Below, piece by piece: positions 47,517 through 57,950 of a stretch of 64,000 bases of DNA. The translations under genes were made by a program, and so were the position numbers. The DNA comes from Gloeophyllum trabeum ATCC 11539. Its lineage: Eukaryota > Basidiomycota > Agaricomycetes > Gloeophyllales > Gloeophyllaceae. The notes below the pieces were generated by a model, which was not told the origin of the DNA, did not search any database, and saw only the letters and a program-made list of their open reading frames with translations. The stretch covers positions 2,343,422 to 2,407,421 of the forward strand of contig NW_006920411.1 in NCBI RefSeq assembly GCF_000344685.1, given 5' to 3'. How positions within the stretch are numbered: the stretch's first letter is position 1; every line of letters starts with the position of its first letter.

Positions 47517-48526
47517 CTAAGTGCTCCAGAGACTTAACCTCGGATGACGAGACTTTGCGTTATTCGAAGGAATGGGCGTGTTCGGCCTATCCTTCAGTTT
47601 CTTCTTTCCGTATGTAAGATGAAGAACAGCCCTTGAGTTCACTTCCTTCCCTTGCAGAGCGCGCAGCGCCTTCTCTGCAGTCTCTATAGTCTTGAAAATG
47701 ATCAATCCGTGCAAAAGCTCGTCATCCTTCTTCGCTGAAGTCATTTGGTCAGCATAGTCCCAGCTGTAATGAATTCCTCGCGCGTACCTGCGATTACGTT
47801 GTTGATGTAAGGCCAGTATTTGTTCAGGGCTTTGTGCAACTCCGCACGAGTAGCGGGCATAGGTTTAAAGTATAGTCCACGGCTTGGCTTCAAGCGCTTG
47901 ATCCATGGGCTGTATTGCAAGGCCATTTCCGACAAGCCGACTATTAGTGGATTTTTCTTGAAATAATTGACGGCCGCTGTGGTGGGCTGTTGTGTCTCAA
48001 ACTCTACACGAGCAGAGCAGAGGGTGTCTGTCATGACTGTGGGGTCGCGTTGAGATTGAGCTGGAGGTTGTCTTCCAGAGGGGGGTGGGGAGCACATACC
48101 TACGTCGAGCGACAAGACCTCTCCGAAGGCGCTGAACTGCCTTTGCAGCTGTTCAGCAATCTCCTCGGGAGGAAGATCTGTCTGACCTTCGACAATGAGA
48201 GTGTTTGAACGCTTGTCGGCCTTCTTGACATCTTTCTGAATGACAGAGCTATTGTCTACAGATCCCCGTTGTCGAGCTGCACGTCCGGAAGACGCTATGG
48301 CTTCGCTGGACTGTGATGTACCCGATGATTGGCCCACTTCAAGTTTAGCTTCAGTGTCCGCAGGACTCGAATTGGTATCCGACAAGGAGGGCGTAGTAGC
48401 CAAGGAACTCGACGCCCGGTGAATATTTGATTTTGAGACGGGGCGACATCCCTTTAGGCTGGAGCTATATGGTCTGCAGGATGCTGCCGCAAGCCTTGCC
48501 TGTTTGGACAAAGCACCCTTGAGCAT
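47517..48526 (-). CDS. Putative mitochondrial RRM-like RNA-binding protein
   Basis: Three exons run from ATG 48526 to a stop at 47517. The N-terminus MLKGALSKQARLAAASCRPYS is a plausible mitochondrial presequence. A Ser/Thr-rich linker leads to an RRM-like fold: RSNTLIVEGQTDLPPEEIAE (RNP2 side), QLQRQFSAFGEVLSLDV, then after an intron SARVEFETQQPTTAAVNYF. A C-terminal RRM-like half is AELHKALNKYWPYINNVIA plus GLIIFKTIETAEKALRALQG. I do not recognise a named orthologue. Intron donors are GTATGT and GTACGC, with acceptors CACAG and TTCAG. A role in mitochondrial RNA handling is inferred only from these features. Confidence 0.75.
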
Positions 48527-48964
48527 TCTGTTTCAAGATGTGGCTGGATGTGTGAGGGGTAGCACCAGGTACATGTACTATCGCTGCAGGGGTCGCTCTT
48601 CAGATATTTCAACCTTCGGCGCACTCTACGATGGCGAGAGCGAATGCAGAAATACGCCTTCGGTATGGCAGAGTGTACTCGCGTGTGACGTAGAATCACA
48701 TGAGCGTTACGGGATGCGTTGAACCAATATTACGCGTCGGCAATCAAACCCGCCTTAGACGCGTCGTCCCCTGTCGGCGCCTGCGGTGACGTTCGCAAGA
48801 CCAATTCGAGGCATCACGCGTTGTTCCCGTGGATGGCCTTGCATGCGTTCTTCAACTTCTTCCAGCGCGGCCCGACTGCAATATTTAGCGGTTTCGCCGA
48901 CGTTATAAATGACTGGGCGAGCACTGAGTTCTCGTCGCTCGTGGCGTCCTTGAGCAGGTCCGAT
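48527..48964. other. Intergenic, divergent promoter region
   Basis: This lies between the RRM-like gene start (-) and the GH125 start (+). No coding exon is supported. Confidence 0.5.
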
Positions 48965-51408
48965 ATGAAGGTCCTGTTGCAGCTCGTGTCCGTGTTCGGC
49001 GCGCTCGGTGCAGTTGTCCAGGCGCAATGCCCGGATTACACGACCTATGCACAGGTGAGTACTTAGCTGTGGAGGCGGCTTGCGTAGATGCTGATTGTGA
49101 GTAGAGTCCTCAAGGGAACCCATCAAGCGGCCCTCTGGCACTGCCGTATATGAGGCCTGAGCCGGCTTGCAGGACGTTCAACAGTAGTGCTGTTGAGGCG
49201 AGTGTAACGTCAACAAGATATACCGGAGGATTCACGCCCGTATAGCAAGTGATAGCGAACATGACGACGCGCTTGAAGGACCCTGACATTGCTCGTCTGT
49301 TCGAAAACACGTTCCCTAACACGCTCGGTACGTTCAAGCCAGCGGGATACACTGCGTCTGCTCAGTGAGACTCTGAAGATACGACTGTCAGGTATTATAA
49401 CGAAGTAAGTCACCCGATGAACGAGTAAGGGCATAAGCATAACAGCACATCAGACAGAAAATCTGGCCTTCATCATCACAGGGGTACGTGAATGCACGTT
49501 ACAGAGATAGGGTTGGCCTGACGTATGCAACACCAGGATATCACGTAGGCCCGGTTTCGCAATGGACAAGCAGACCGTGGCTCTTAACATTTCTTGCACA
49601 GGGCGCAATGGCTGCGTGACACCGCCAATCAGGTATCTCGCAGTATCCATAATGACTTCTCCGATCGGCCTAACTTCTGTAGTTTGCTCACTATCACACA
49701 CTTCTGTCCATAGACAAGGACCTCGCTTCGCTTGTCAAGGCTGTCATCAACAATGAAGCGAGATACGTCTCGCAATATCCCTACTGCGGTGCTTTCCAGC
49801 CTCCACCGGAAAGCAGATTAAGCCCTACAGTAAATGACTGGGCGCTCGACGTCACAGTCAATCCGTAAGTAAAGTCGTTCACACTCGCGAGGAGAGTTTC
49901 GATGTGATTTGGGCCTGCACACATGACAGTCCGGTGGATAATCAAACCGTTTTCGAGTGCAAGGTCAGACACAATGTTGCCTGCGAGGTTATTGGTTTAC
50001 AACTATCTCGTATCTCAGTACGAGCTTGATTCATTGTGCGGATTCATCAAACTGTCAAGGTCCTACTATCAAGCCACAGGCGACGACTCTATGATGAACG
50101 ATAACTGTAAGAACTCCTCAGGCCGACGGGGACTATCCTAACCTTTGTGGACGTAGGGTATGCAGCTATCGACCGAATATTCCGAGTCATCAACGAACAG
50201 TCTCAGCCCTCCTTCGATGAGAACTTCAACTGGATCTCGTACTACAACTGGACCGGTGGGAACGGTGCTCTGTCTCCTGCAGTCGACAACGGCGGCAACG
50301 GCGAGCCGAAGGGCTACACTGGCTTGGTGGGCACTCATCACAGGCCCTCCGATGATCTCAGCGTGTTTGGTCAGTGTTCGCGGTTTGCTTCGTGAGAGAG
50401 GGCTGAAAGGACGCAGCCTTTCTGACTCCTGCGAATGCGATGCTGAGCGTCGAGCTGAATCATTTGGCTGAGATACTCGATGCGGCGGGCCAAGGTCAGA
50501 ATATCAGCACTCAGGCGAAGAAATGGAGCAAAACTATCAGCGACGCCATATGGAACACTACTGTCAGTCCTCTTTTTCCTTTCGCTGGAAGGTGTTGTTC
50601 ATTGACTATGCCGCTAGTTGTACAATAACATATTCGCCTACGAGACAAATGGTAAGACGCGGACCGGGCCTCAAGGAGAGCAAGCTTGACTGACAGAACG
50701 CTCCTTAGGCCTGGGTTCGCGATATGTGATGGATGATGCGAATGTTCCAGTGTGTCCTCTCACCGCGCTCTTCATTCCATCTCGTACCTGACTGCTGCTA
50801 TAGTCGCTGCTGGCATTGCCCTACCTCGGCTTTCTGAACAAGACAGATCCTGCCTACGTAGCCACCCGCAAGGTGCTCTTGTCGAGGAACAATCCCTACT
50901 ACGCAGCAGGGCAGACCTTCAGCGGCATCGGGTATGTGTATGCTCTCGGTTCGACACAATTCACGGTCCTCTGACCACGCTTGTGCAGTGGTCCTCATGT
51001 CGACCCGTGGCACCCATGGTAAGTGTGAATCGCTGGAAACACGGCACTATTAGTATTCAACAGAGAATCGCCACCAGGCCCATGTCGCAGGTGTCAGCCA
51101 TCTTCGGCACGGACGACGACGCGGAAATTACGAAGTCGCTGTATCTCATTGCGAACGTTAGTTGATTTCTGCACTGCTCTCGAGCGATGAGTTTCATGAT
51201 TGTATTGACTTGCCCGCGGATGCTTGTATAGAACACACACGGCCTCGGTCTGATCCACGAGTCGCAGTCGATCTATAATTCCTCTGATTATACGCGACCG
51301 TGGTTCGCGTGGGCGAACAGCTATTTCGCCGAGATGCTGTTGGACCTTGCACAGCGCAAGCCGTACCTCATCTTCAAGGACAACGTATCGTATACTCCTG
51401 GCCAGTAA
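48965..51408 (+). CDS. Secreted GH125 exo-alpha-1,6-mannosidase
   Basis: About eighteen short exons assemble in phase from ATG 48965 to TAA 51408. A signal peptide ([18 protein letters not shown]) precedes [14 protein letters not shown]125 features: [91 protein letters not shown] and [24 protein letters not shown]. The family removes alpha-1,6-linked mannose from glycans without metal. The gene is unusual in having a predicted 8-nt exon (49537-49544) coding for the D-I of the TGDI motif, and a GC-AG intron (49198-49245). I chose these by phase and motif continuity. A non-secreted start is unlikely. Confidence 0.9.
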
Positions 51409-51796
51409 GCGTAGGACTATGATTATCTGACTCAACTCGGATGGAATACGTTCATCCTTCGCGCTGGCATGTACATGTCGCGAGGGGTACTAATCTTCAC
51501 TGGCAGAATTATAACATAAGGGTTCGCTCCAGCGTATATATCCCTACTTTTCGTTATACCAATCTATTGCCTTGATGCGCAGCTGCCAAGCCACAAAGTT
51601 GTTGATGCAGTCAACGTTCGTGCATAAATAAAGAGGAGGTAACGTAACGTGAGCGCGAGGGCTTCCCTTTTCGGTTGGGGGCGAGAGTGATTACCGCCAA
51701 GCTCATGTTTCGAGAGAGTACTCTCTGCTACCCTTTGTACTACGCGTCTTTCTTCTATAATCGACCTAGTACAGCCGCAGTTGACCTTGAAATCCA
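51409..51796. other. Intergenic, GH125 3' and C2-protein promoter
   Basis: No coding exon is supported. Short frames on the minus strand overlap the start of the C2 gene and look like shadows. Confidence 0.45.
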
Positions 51797-54154
51797 ATGT
51801 CGTATACCCCTCGCGAAATTGGCACGCTCATTGTTGTCATACTGAAAGCGGTATGAACGTACTTGTCTCTCCTAAACGTATTGACCTCACCGCAGTCACT
51901 TCAACTAGAGAAATCTACCCAACAAAAGACACATAGGGAAGCAAGATCCCTACTGTACCGTGGTCTATAATAATGAGAAGCGAAGGACAAAAGCGATCAA
52001 GCGGGGTGGCCAGCACCCGGAGTGGGACGAGGAGGTCCGGTTCACGTTGTATGAGGATGTCGACGACGAACTGGCACGAACATCCAACGGAGGCGAATCT
52101 CCCCCACCGCCCCCGCCTAAGGACGACAAGGCCCCGAGGGGCGTTAAAGGAGGGAAGGTCATGAAGTTGGCCTGTTATGCGGATGATCCTAGAGAACCTG
52201 ATCTCATCGGTGAAACCACCGTAGACCTCACGGAGGTCCTAACTAAAGGAGAGACCGACGGTTAGTACGGACGATCTCTCTGTCGGCTTTCGTTGATGTG
52301 TGCGGTCATAGAATGGTTCACGCTCATGCACAAGGAACGATACAGTGGAGAAGTGTATTTGGAACTAACCTTCTGGTCCAACGTCAGTGATGTTCATATC
52401 TGCTTAGCGGTACTTCTATAACGTTTTAATAGGCACCACCGCCGAAAAAGAAGTCTGTGCCAAAACCTGTCGCGAACAAGAACCAATACGGTGGCGCTGG
52501 ATCGTTTGTCCCTGCCGATGAAGCCCCCCCGTCTTCTCCGGAGGGTACTCTGACGCAGAGTGCTGTCTCATCTTGGGCTGTCTCTAGCGAAGGAGCCAGA
52601 CGCGACTCTGTCCCAGGAGCGCTCAGGCCATCCGGGTCTCTCGCTAAATATGATTTATACGTACCCCCATATGAGCGGATGAATGACCCAAATGGCGGCG
52701 AGTACTCTTCTGCAGTGGACCAGATGACAAACGACTTCGCTGAGTTCGGCGTAGAGGGGCACAGAGGAAGAGCCGGCAGTCACCCCGTACGCCACCCGCT
52801 TGCTATGTGTTCTTTTGCTAACGTGCCTCCCTGTAAGTCCGTTCGAAATGAATACCCACCCCGGTCCGCTTCTGCAGGGGGTGTTTCTGCGTATGACTCC
52901 TTCAGCCACCACTCGCATGGCTTCAACCAAAGCTCCTATTCAGATGGCGGCTCATCGTATTATGACCTGCCTTCTGCTGGATCCGTGCATCCGGGTGATA
53001 ATCAGAGCACGTTTTCGACCGCGTCGCAACTGCCCACCCCATCGACATATTCGACTCCTTTCGATCCTACGTCGCAGTCAGGCTACCCGCCTTTTCGGGC
53101 GCCTCCACGTGCTGGGCCCCGTTACAGCATTCCGAGTTCGTCCTCGGGCTTCATGCCCCTTCCAGCGCCTTCGGGGTTTGTCCCGCTCGCAAGCCACCCA
53201 TCCGAGCCATCAGGGTTCGGCGCACCTCCGCCTGCGGCCACGCCAATGCCGTCTGGCTTCATGCCCGTGCATACACCCGCGCCTTCGGGGTTCATTCCCT
53301 CCGGTCCATCATATCAAGGCCAACCACAACAGGCGTATCCTTACTATCCCTATCCACCTCCGCCAAATTCGGGGCCTCAGCAGTATGCCCCTCAGCCACC
53401 TTCATCTGCACCACCGCAGCAGCATCCGCTGCCCCATCCCCCGAACTCCGCCCCTCCACTACCGCATCACTCTCACTCTGCACCTCCTCAACCTTATCCA
53501 GGTCACATGCCTGAAGCTCCATCTCCCTCCCATGATCAACCTATACTGCCTCAGAGCACATCCAGTTCACTGAGCACCAATGGGGGATCGAGGCCTCTTC
53601 CTCAACAACCCCAGGCATATCCCCCGCCGCAGGCCCCTCCTCGAAGACAGTCATCCCTTCCAGTCCCGCCTCCGCTGCCTCTACAAGGACAGAATCAGAA
53701 CGCTCTTGCTGTTCTTCAGGCTCAGCCAGCTGGACGCATACCTCCACCCCCACCATTACCCGGTCGCGAGTCTAGTCCACATTCGTATCCTTTCAACGTC
53801 CCGCCTCCTCCACCTTTACCGGCTTCTCAACTAGTCAGCAGCAATAGCGCGTCCAGTACATCTAGCTCTGGTCGGCCTCCGCTACCTCAGCCCCCCATTA
53901 ATTATGGTGGGCAGAACCCTCAACCTATATATCAGCCGATCCCACCACCGCCGCCACCGCCGTCTATGCAAGGAGGTCAACCGCCACAGCCTCCGATAGT
54001 ACAACCCTATAGTGTTAATACAAGCCAGGCACCGTATCCTGGACCGCCACCAAGGCCTCCCCAGATGAATGGAATGAACTCACAGTGGTCGACACCTGCC
54101 GGTCCTCCTCAAACTCACTATTCACCACAGTGGACGGGTGTTGCTCAGCAGTGA
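51797..54154 (+). CDS. C2-domain protein with Pro-rich tail (Inn1/Fic1-like)
   Basis: Exons join from ATG 51797 (51797-51850, 51909-52260, then a short exon and a long last exon) to TGA 54154. An N-terminal C2 domain starts with GTLIVVILKARNLPNKRHIG, continues with QDPYCTVVYNNEKRRTKAI and HPEWDEEVRFTLYED, and ends near EWFTLMHKERYSGEVYLELT; a loop insert of about 20 Pro/Lys residues is in the middle. The remaining ~560 residues are Pro/Ser/Gln-rich with PxxP runs, likely SH3 ligands. This C2 plus Pro-rich layout matches the cytokinesis proteins Inn1 (budding yeast) and Fic1 (fission yeast), which link the contractile ring to septum synthesis. One further intron near 52780-52840 is possible. 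Confidence 0.82.
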
Positions 54155-54452
54155 TCATTAATCCATGCCTCAACTACATATCGACCGTCGCCAATTCCTA
54201 CAGTACGGACCTGTAGCCATATCTTGTCCTTGGGCTTCATCTTGCTTTGTTCAGATCAATATCTCACGGACTTGCTATTACAGTTTTCGTCGTATCGTGT
54301 CCACTGTATGCAATGAATGATACATCCTCACGTATTGTAGCTAATAGGAGAATCCCACCGTCCATATCGAGTACGGCAGTTATAGACTCGTACTGATCAG
54401 TAATTCACGAAACGCATCCACGCTCGAAAGCGACTAGACGTACCGGGATTGA
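54155..54452. other. Intergenic
   Basis: 3' flank of the C2-domain gene and of the small minus-strand gene. No coding frame is supported. Confidence 0.5.
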
Positions 54453-54680
54453 TCATGCTGGTCGCTTCGAGTGCATGCTCACTTCCCTCTCAGCTTTCCA
54501 TTTGGCAATCTCCGTTTCGGTTGGGACAAGCCCTCTTCGCGCCAGGTCGAGTCTGGCCTCCCTTCGTAGAGCTGTCTCTTGCATACGCCGGTCCTGTTCA
54601 TGGGAGAGCAATGCGGTATCGGCGCATACTACCAGGCCGTATATGGTGACTAGAACGAAGACACGGAGATTCAGATACAA
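54453..54680 (-). CDS. Small membrane-anchored protein, incomplete model
   Basis: The frame up to a stop at 54453 codes for a hydrophobic segment (RVFVLVTIYGLVVCADTALL) followed by a charged helix (RRMQETALRREARLDLARRG then ETEIAKWKAERE). No ATG opens this frame; the frame edge is a TTG, so a first exon is probably upstream (54700-54850) but I could not join it with confidence. No known family is recognised. A single-pass organelle membrane protein is the best description. Confidence 0.45.
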   Translation of the reverse strand: MYLNLRVFVLVTIYGLVVCADTALLSHEQDRRMQETALRREARLDLARRGLVPTETEIAKWKAEREVSMHSKRPA

Positions 54681-55248
54681 GGTTGATACTCTTGCAAACT
54701 AGCTCACATGTTGAGACTAGGAAGGCCTTGAAAGGTAAGGTCTGTTTCCTGGGTATTGCAGTCAGTTTGATGGCACTCAGATGGAGTATACAATCAGGGA
54801 TTGCACCTGAAGACAGGCCAAGAGTAGTGGGCCAAAGTGATAACACCCAACCCTAGGCAAGTGTATCGCAGTGCTCCCTATACGATACGCAAGTCTTATT
54901 GAGCGCTATAAGGCGCAGACGGGAGCATACCAGCGTCGCTGCCTGTGCCTGCAGACGGTATGCCCTATCGACATCTTCTCGCCTTCGAGTGCGATCGGTC
55001 ATACCAGCAGGGATCCGATTCTGCAACGGTTAACGCCATTTGCAGTGCCGCTTACGATAAGCCTGGTGGCCCGAGCAAATTTGGTATGTGGCTTGCTAAA
55101 TATGGTAGAAATGTATGAGGAGAGATTGTATTCGAACGTATCAAATCATTAGGACTCGATTGTGTGTAACGACAGATGTGCGTAAAATACGCATGAGCCG
55201 GACAATAGTGGATGCAAGGGTAGAGAGCGAGAATAATACTATGCGGAT
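54681..55248. other. Mostly non-coding between two minus-strand genes
   Basis: The segment probably holds the missing first exon of the small membrane protein and the 3' flank of the WD40 gene. No complete gene is supported. Confidence 0.4.
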
Positions 55249-57716
55249 CTAACCTAACGGCCGGGTCAGCCTGTAATCTATTGTTGCCAGTTCACTGTCG
55301 TCTGAACACACAATGAGGCTGTCAGATCCCTGGAAGGCTACCTGCACGATTTTGCATCCAGGAAAACACGACATCTAATATAATCGAGGTCGTCAGCAAC
55401 CATGTGGTTCTTTGAATGCTTTCGGAGCTGCGCACCGCCAGTGGAGTTCCCTGTGTATTTCGCAGGTCCCAAAGGCGTACGGTTCCCTCACGGTCGCCAC
55501 AGGCGAACTTCGACGATCGGATATCACCTATCAACATGCTTTAATACTGGAGAGTATGTCAGACAAGGCTGGTGCACACCTTTAATATATCTTCCGTGCG
55601 TATACAGACTGGCGTATCCGAACCTTTGGACAGGTTTCTCCGGCACCAGTCTATGATCACGGATTTCGAATTGCTGCTCCCGATGACCGACCTGCACTCA
55701 TTGAAATCAGACTAATGAAAAAGGAGACATGAATATTTAGCATTACCTCCAGTAGAGTACAGAAGGGATTCTCCAATTCGTGAACGTGGTATACAGAATT
55801 AGATACCTTGATGGTTCTAACCACTCGTTCAGATGACAGATCCCACAAATTAACAGAGCAATCGGCGCTGGCAGTTACTACTTTGTGACTGGTGTCGCGA
55901 ATGCATACCAATGATTGGACGGCGGAAGTATGCTTGATGTTTAAAAGCGTAGGAGCTGAATAGATCGAAGATGTACCGTTTCGCAGAGACCACACGTGGA
56001 CCTGGTGATCATAGCTTCCCGTGACAAAATCTTCACCACGGCGCAAAGCGCATACGGCGCTTATACCAGTGCCATGCCTCTTTCCAGGGTCGCTACATGG
56101 GCGGGATGGTCTATCCAGCGTGACCGAGTTAGCGGCCTTGACCTTCGTCAGAATATAAAGCGAACAAGGAGAAAGATAGTATCCACCTTGCCTGGAGCGA
56201 CCTGGATAACAGAAACCTGATGTCGGTCCCTGGCATGTCCCAGAATCATTACCGTGCGATCAGCGGTGTTGAGGATACAAGCATCATCTATTGACTCCCG
56301 CCAGGGGTCTTCGGGTATTCGTAGACTTTGTGGAGGTTTACTACAGAAATCAAGTTCGCATGTGCTCAGGTGCATGGTGTGGTTTACCCACCTAGGTTGC
56401 GACACGTCAATGGAACAAATGAAACCATGCATGGAGACCGCATAGAGCAACGTGGACTCATGCCCCGTGGTTGGTAAAAGCATGCGGCGGGGTTTATCAT
56501 GTTGGTGCTTTGGTAAAGCAACGATATCCTGACCGCGGTCTGGTGGGGATCGGACTGAAGCACGGTATCCGGAAATGCTATATCCGCTGGCCGAACTAGA
56601 GGACGAAGGGCGTGCCATGAGATGTAGGGGCTTGGACACGTTGTTAGTACTTGCAGCGTGGCAAGTCACCTCTGAAATTGAAGGAGCTGCCATATAGCCA
56701 TTGTCGCATGTCGCAAGAGGTGGGTGTATTCGTACAGTAGTGGATACAAATCTTGTTGGCACGAATATAGCGCGACAAGAATTTGCACGACTGCACGAAG
56801 CTGCTACCTGATTGCTGGCAGGTGTATTATTCCGCCGCTCGACAGACGGCCCGGTGGGCCCTAAGTCTTGCCCCTGCACAGGCTGCGCTGCCGCTTCAAT
56901 GCTGCAGGTGTCGTCCGTAAGATCAATTATCTCGACGTCTGGAGGAATATCGAATCGGTACTTTTGCGACGATTTCTCCGGACGCGCGGGCAGTGAGGTG
57001 GTGTGCACTTCTTTGGTCGAATCCGTACTGATTTCATGAGACGTTGGCCGCGCAGGTGATGCCATACTACTCTCTTCCCTAGAATATATCTGGCCAGTAG
57101 GGAGAAGAGCCTCGCCTCCTTCGTTGGCATCGGGCGATTTAAGCCGCGGAGGAGACTCTAGGAGGAATGTGAAAGTTATGCGGTCCTCCATCACAGCATG
57201 CCGCAGGAGTTTGGCGCCGTACTGATCCTCCAGATAGTTTTTCTTCTTGTCAATCCACTTCTGGCGGAGACGATTGCAGTTCGGAGCACCCTTCCTACAA
57301 TGTCCCGGCAGGGGTACAACGAGATCCAAGTACTTTTCTTTGTCACGGGTCTTTGTTTTCGGCTGTGGATGTGACAAAGAACCAGGCATATCCTTTCCCT
57401 GCGAGCTATCAGGATTACCCTCTACCTTCTGCCTTTTCGCTGGTCGACCCTCATGGCTAACAAAGAGTGCAGGGTTAGTCCCCCTTCGCGTTTCGCTTTG
57501 AGAGTTTTCTCCACTGCGACCGACAGAAAGATCATCAGAGGAATTCACGGGATGTAACTGCTTTAGCGTTCCCCGTGGAGGAAATGGACGACCCCTCCCC
57601 CGAGGGCCCTGCGGTGTATGGCGCGCACCAAAGCTGCGAACGGCGGGGACTCCTACGCCTTTCCTCGACGACCGGGCTTCATTGGGCTGAGCATCTTCAG
57701 AGAAAACGCCAGACAT
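55249..57716 (-). CDS. WD40-repeat protein with long disordered nuclear-type N-terminus (paralogue A)
   Basis: Five or more exons run from ATG 57716 to TAG 55249. Residues 1-330 are disordered with basic patches (RPAKRQKVEG) and one possibly ordered block (PNCNRLRQKWIDKKKNYLED, then QYGAKLLRHAVMEDRITFTF). The propeller includes HESTLLYAVSMHGFICSIDV, DRTVMILGHARDRHQVSVIQ, RRGEDFVTGSYDHQVHVWSL, SHKVVTASADCSVNLWDLSS and KFACGDREGTVRLWDLRN, ending SLIVCSDDSELATIDYRL. It is homologous to the gene starting at 57951 by block order and a shared late intron position. I do not recognise a named family; a nuclear scaffold role is inferred from composition. The last intron uses donor GTGCGC chosen by phase. 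Confidence 0.8.
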
Positions 57717-57950
57717 ATAGCCGAACTATAGCGACAAGACAAGACGGAGGGCCGCAACTGTAGATTCGAGACGTTGGTACTGCAGTGGCTGCAATAAGGA
57801 GTCCACGTCGGAATATGCCGTCGACGCGTCGGGTTACGAGAGCGCGTCGCGTCTGCGCTTCTGTAAAGTTCAGAACGTTCGCATCTACTGTCTGCGTTCG
57901 CTCTGAGGCTTCTCTGATCTGTCACAACTTGCACTCAATCTTGTCTTTAC

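Noticed and set aside
52800..53573. 257-codon open frame on the + strand
   Set aside because: It is the shifted frame of the Pro-rich tail of the C2-domain protein; the His/Arg/Ile/Leu pattern is a by-product of CCN and CAN codons.
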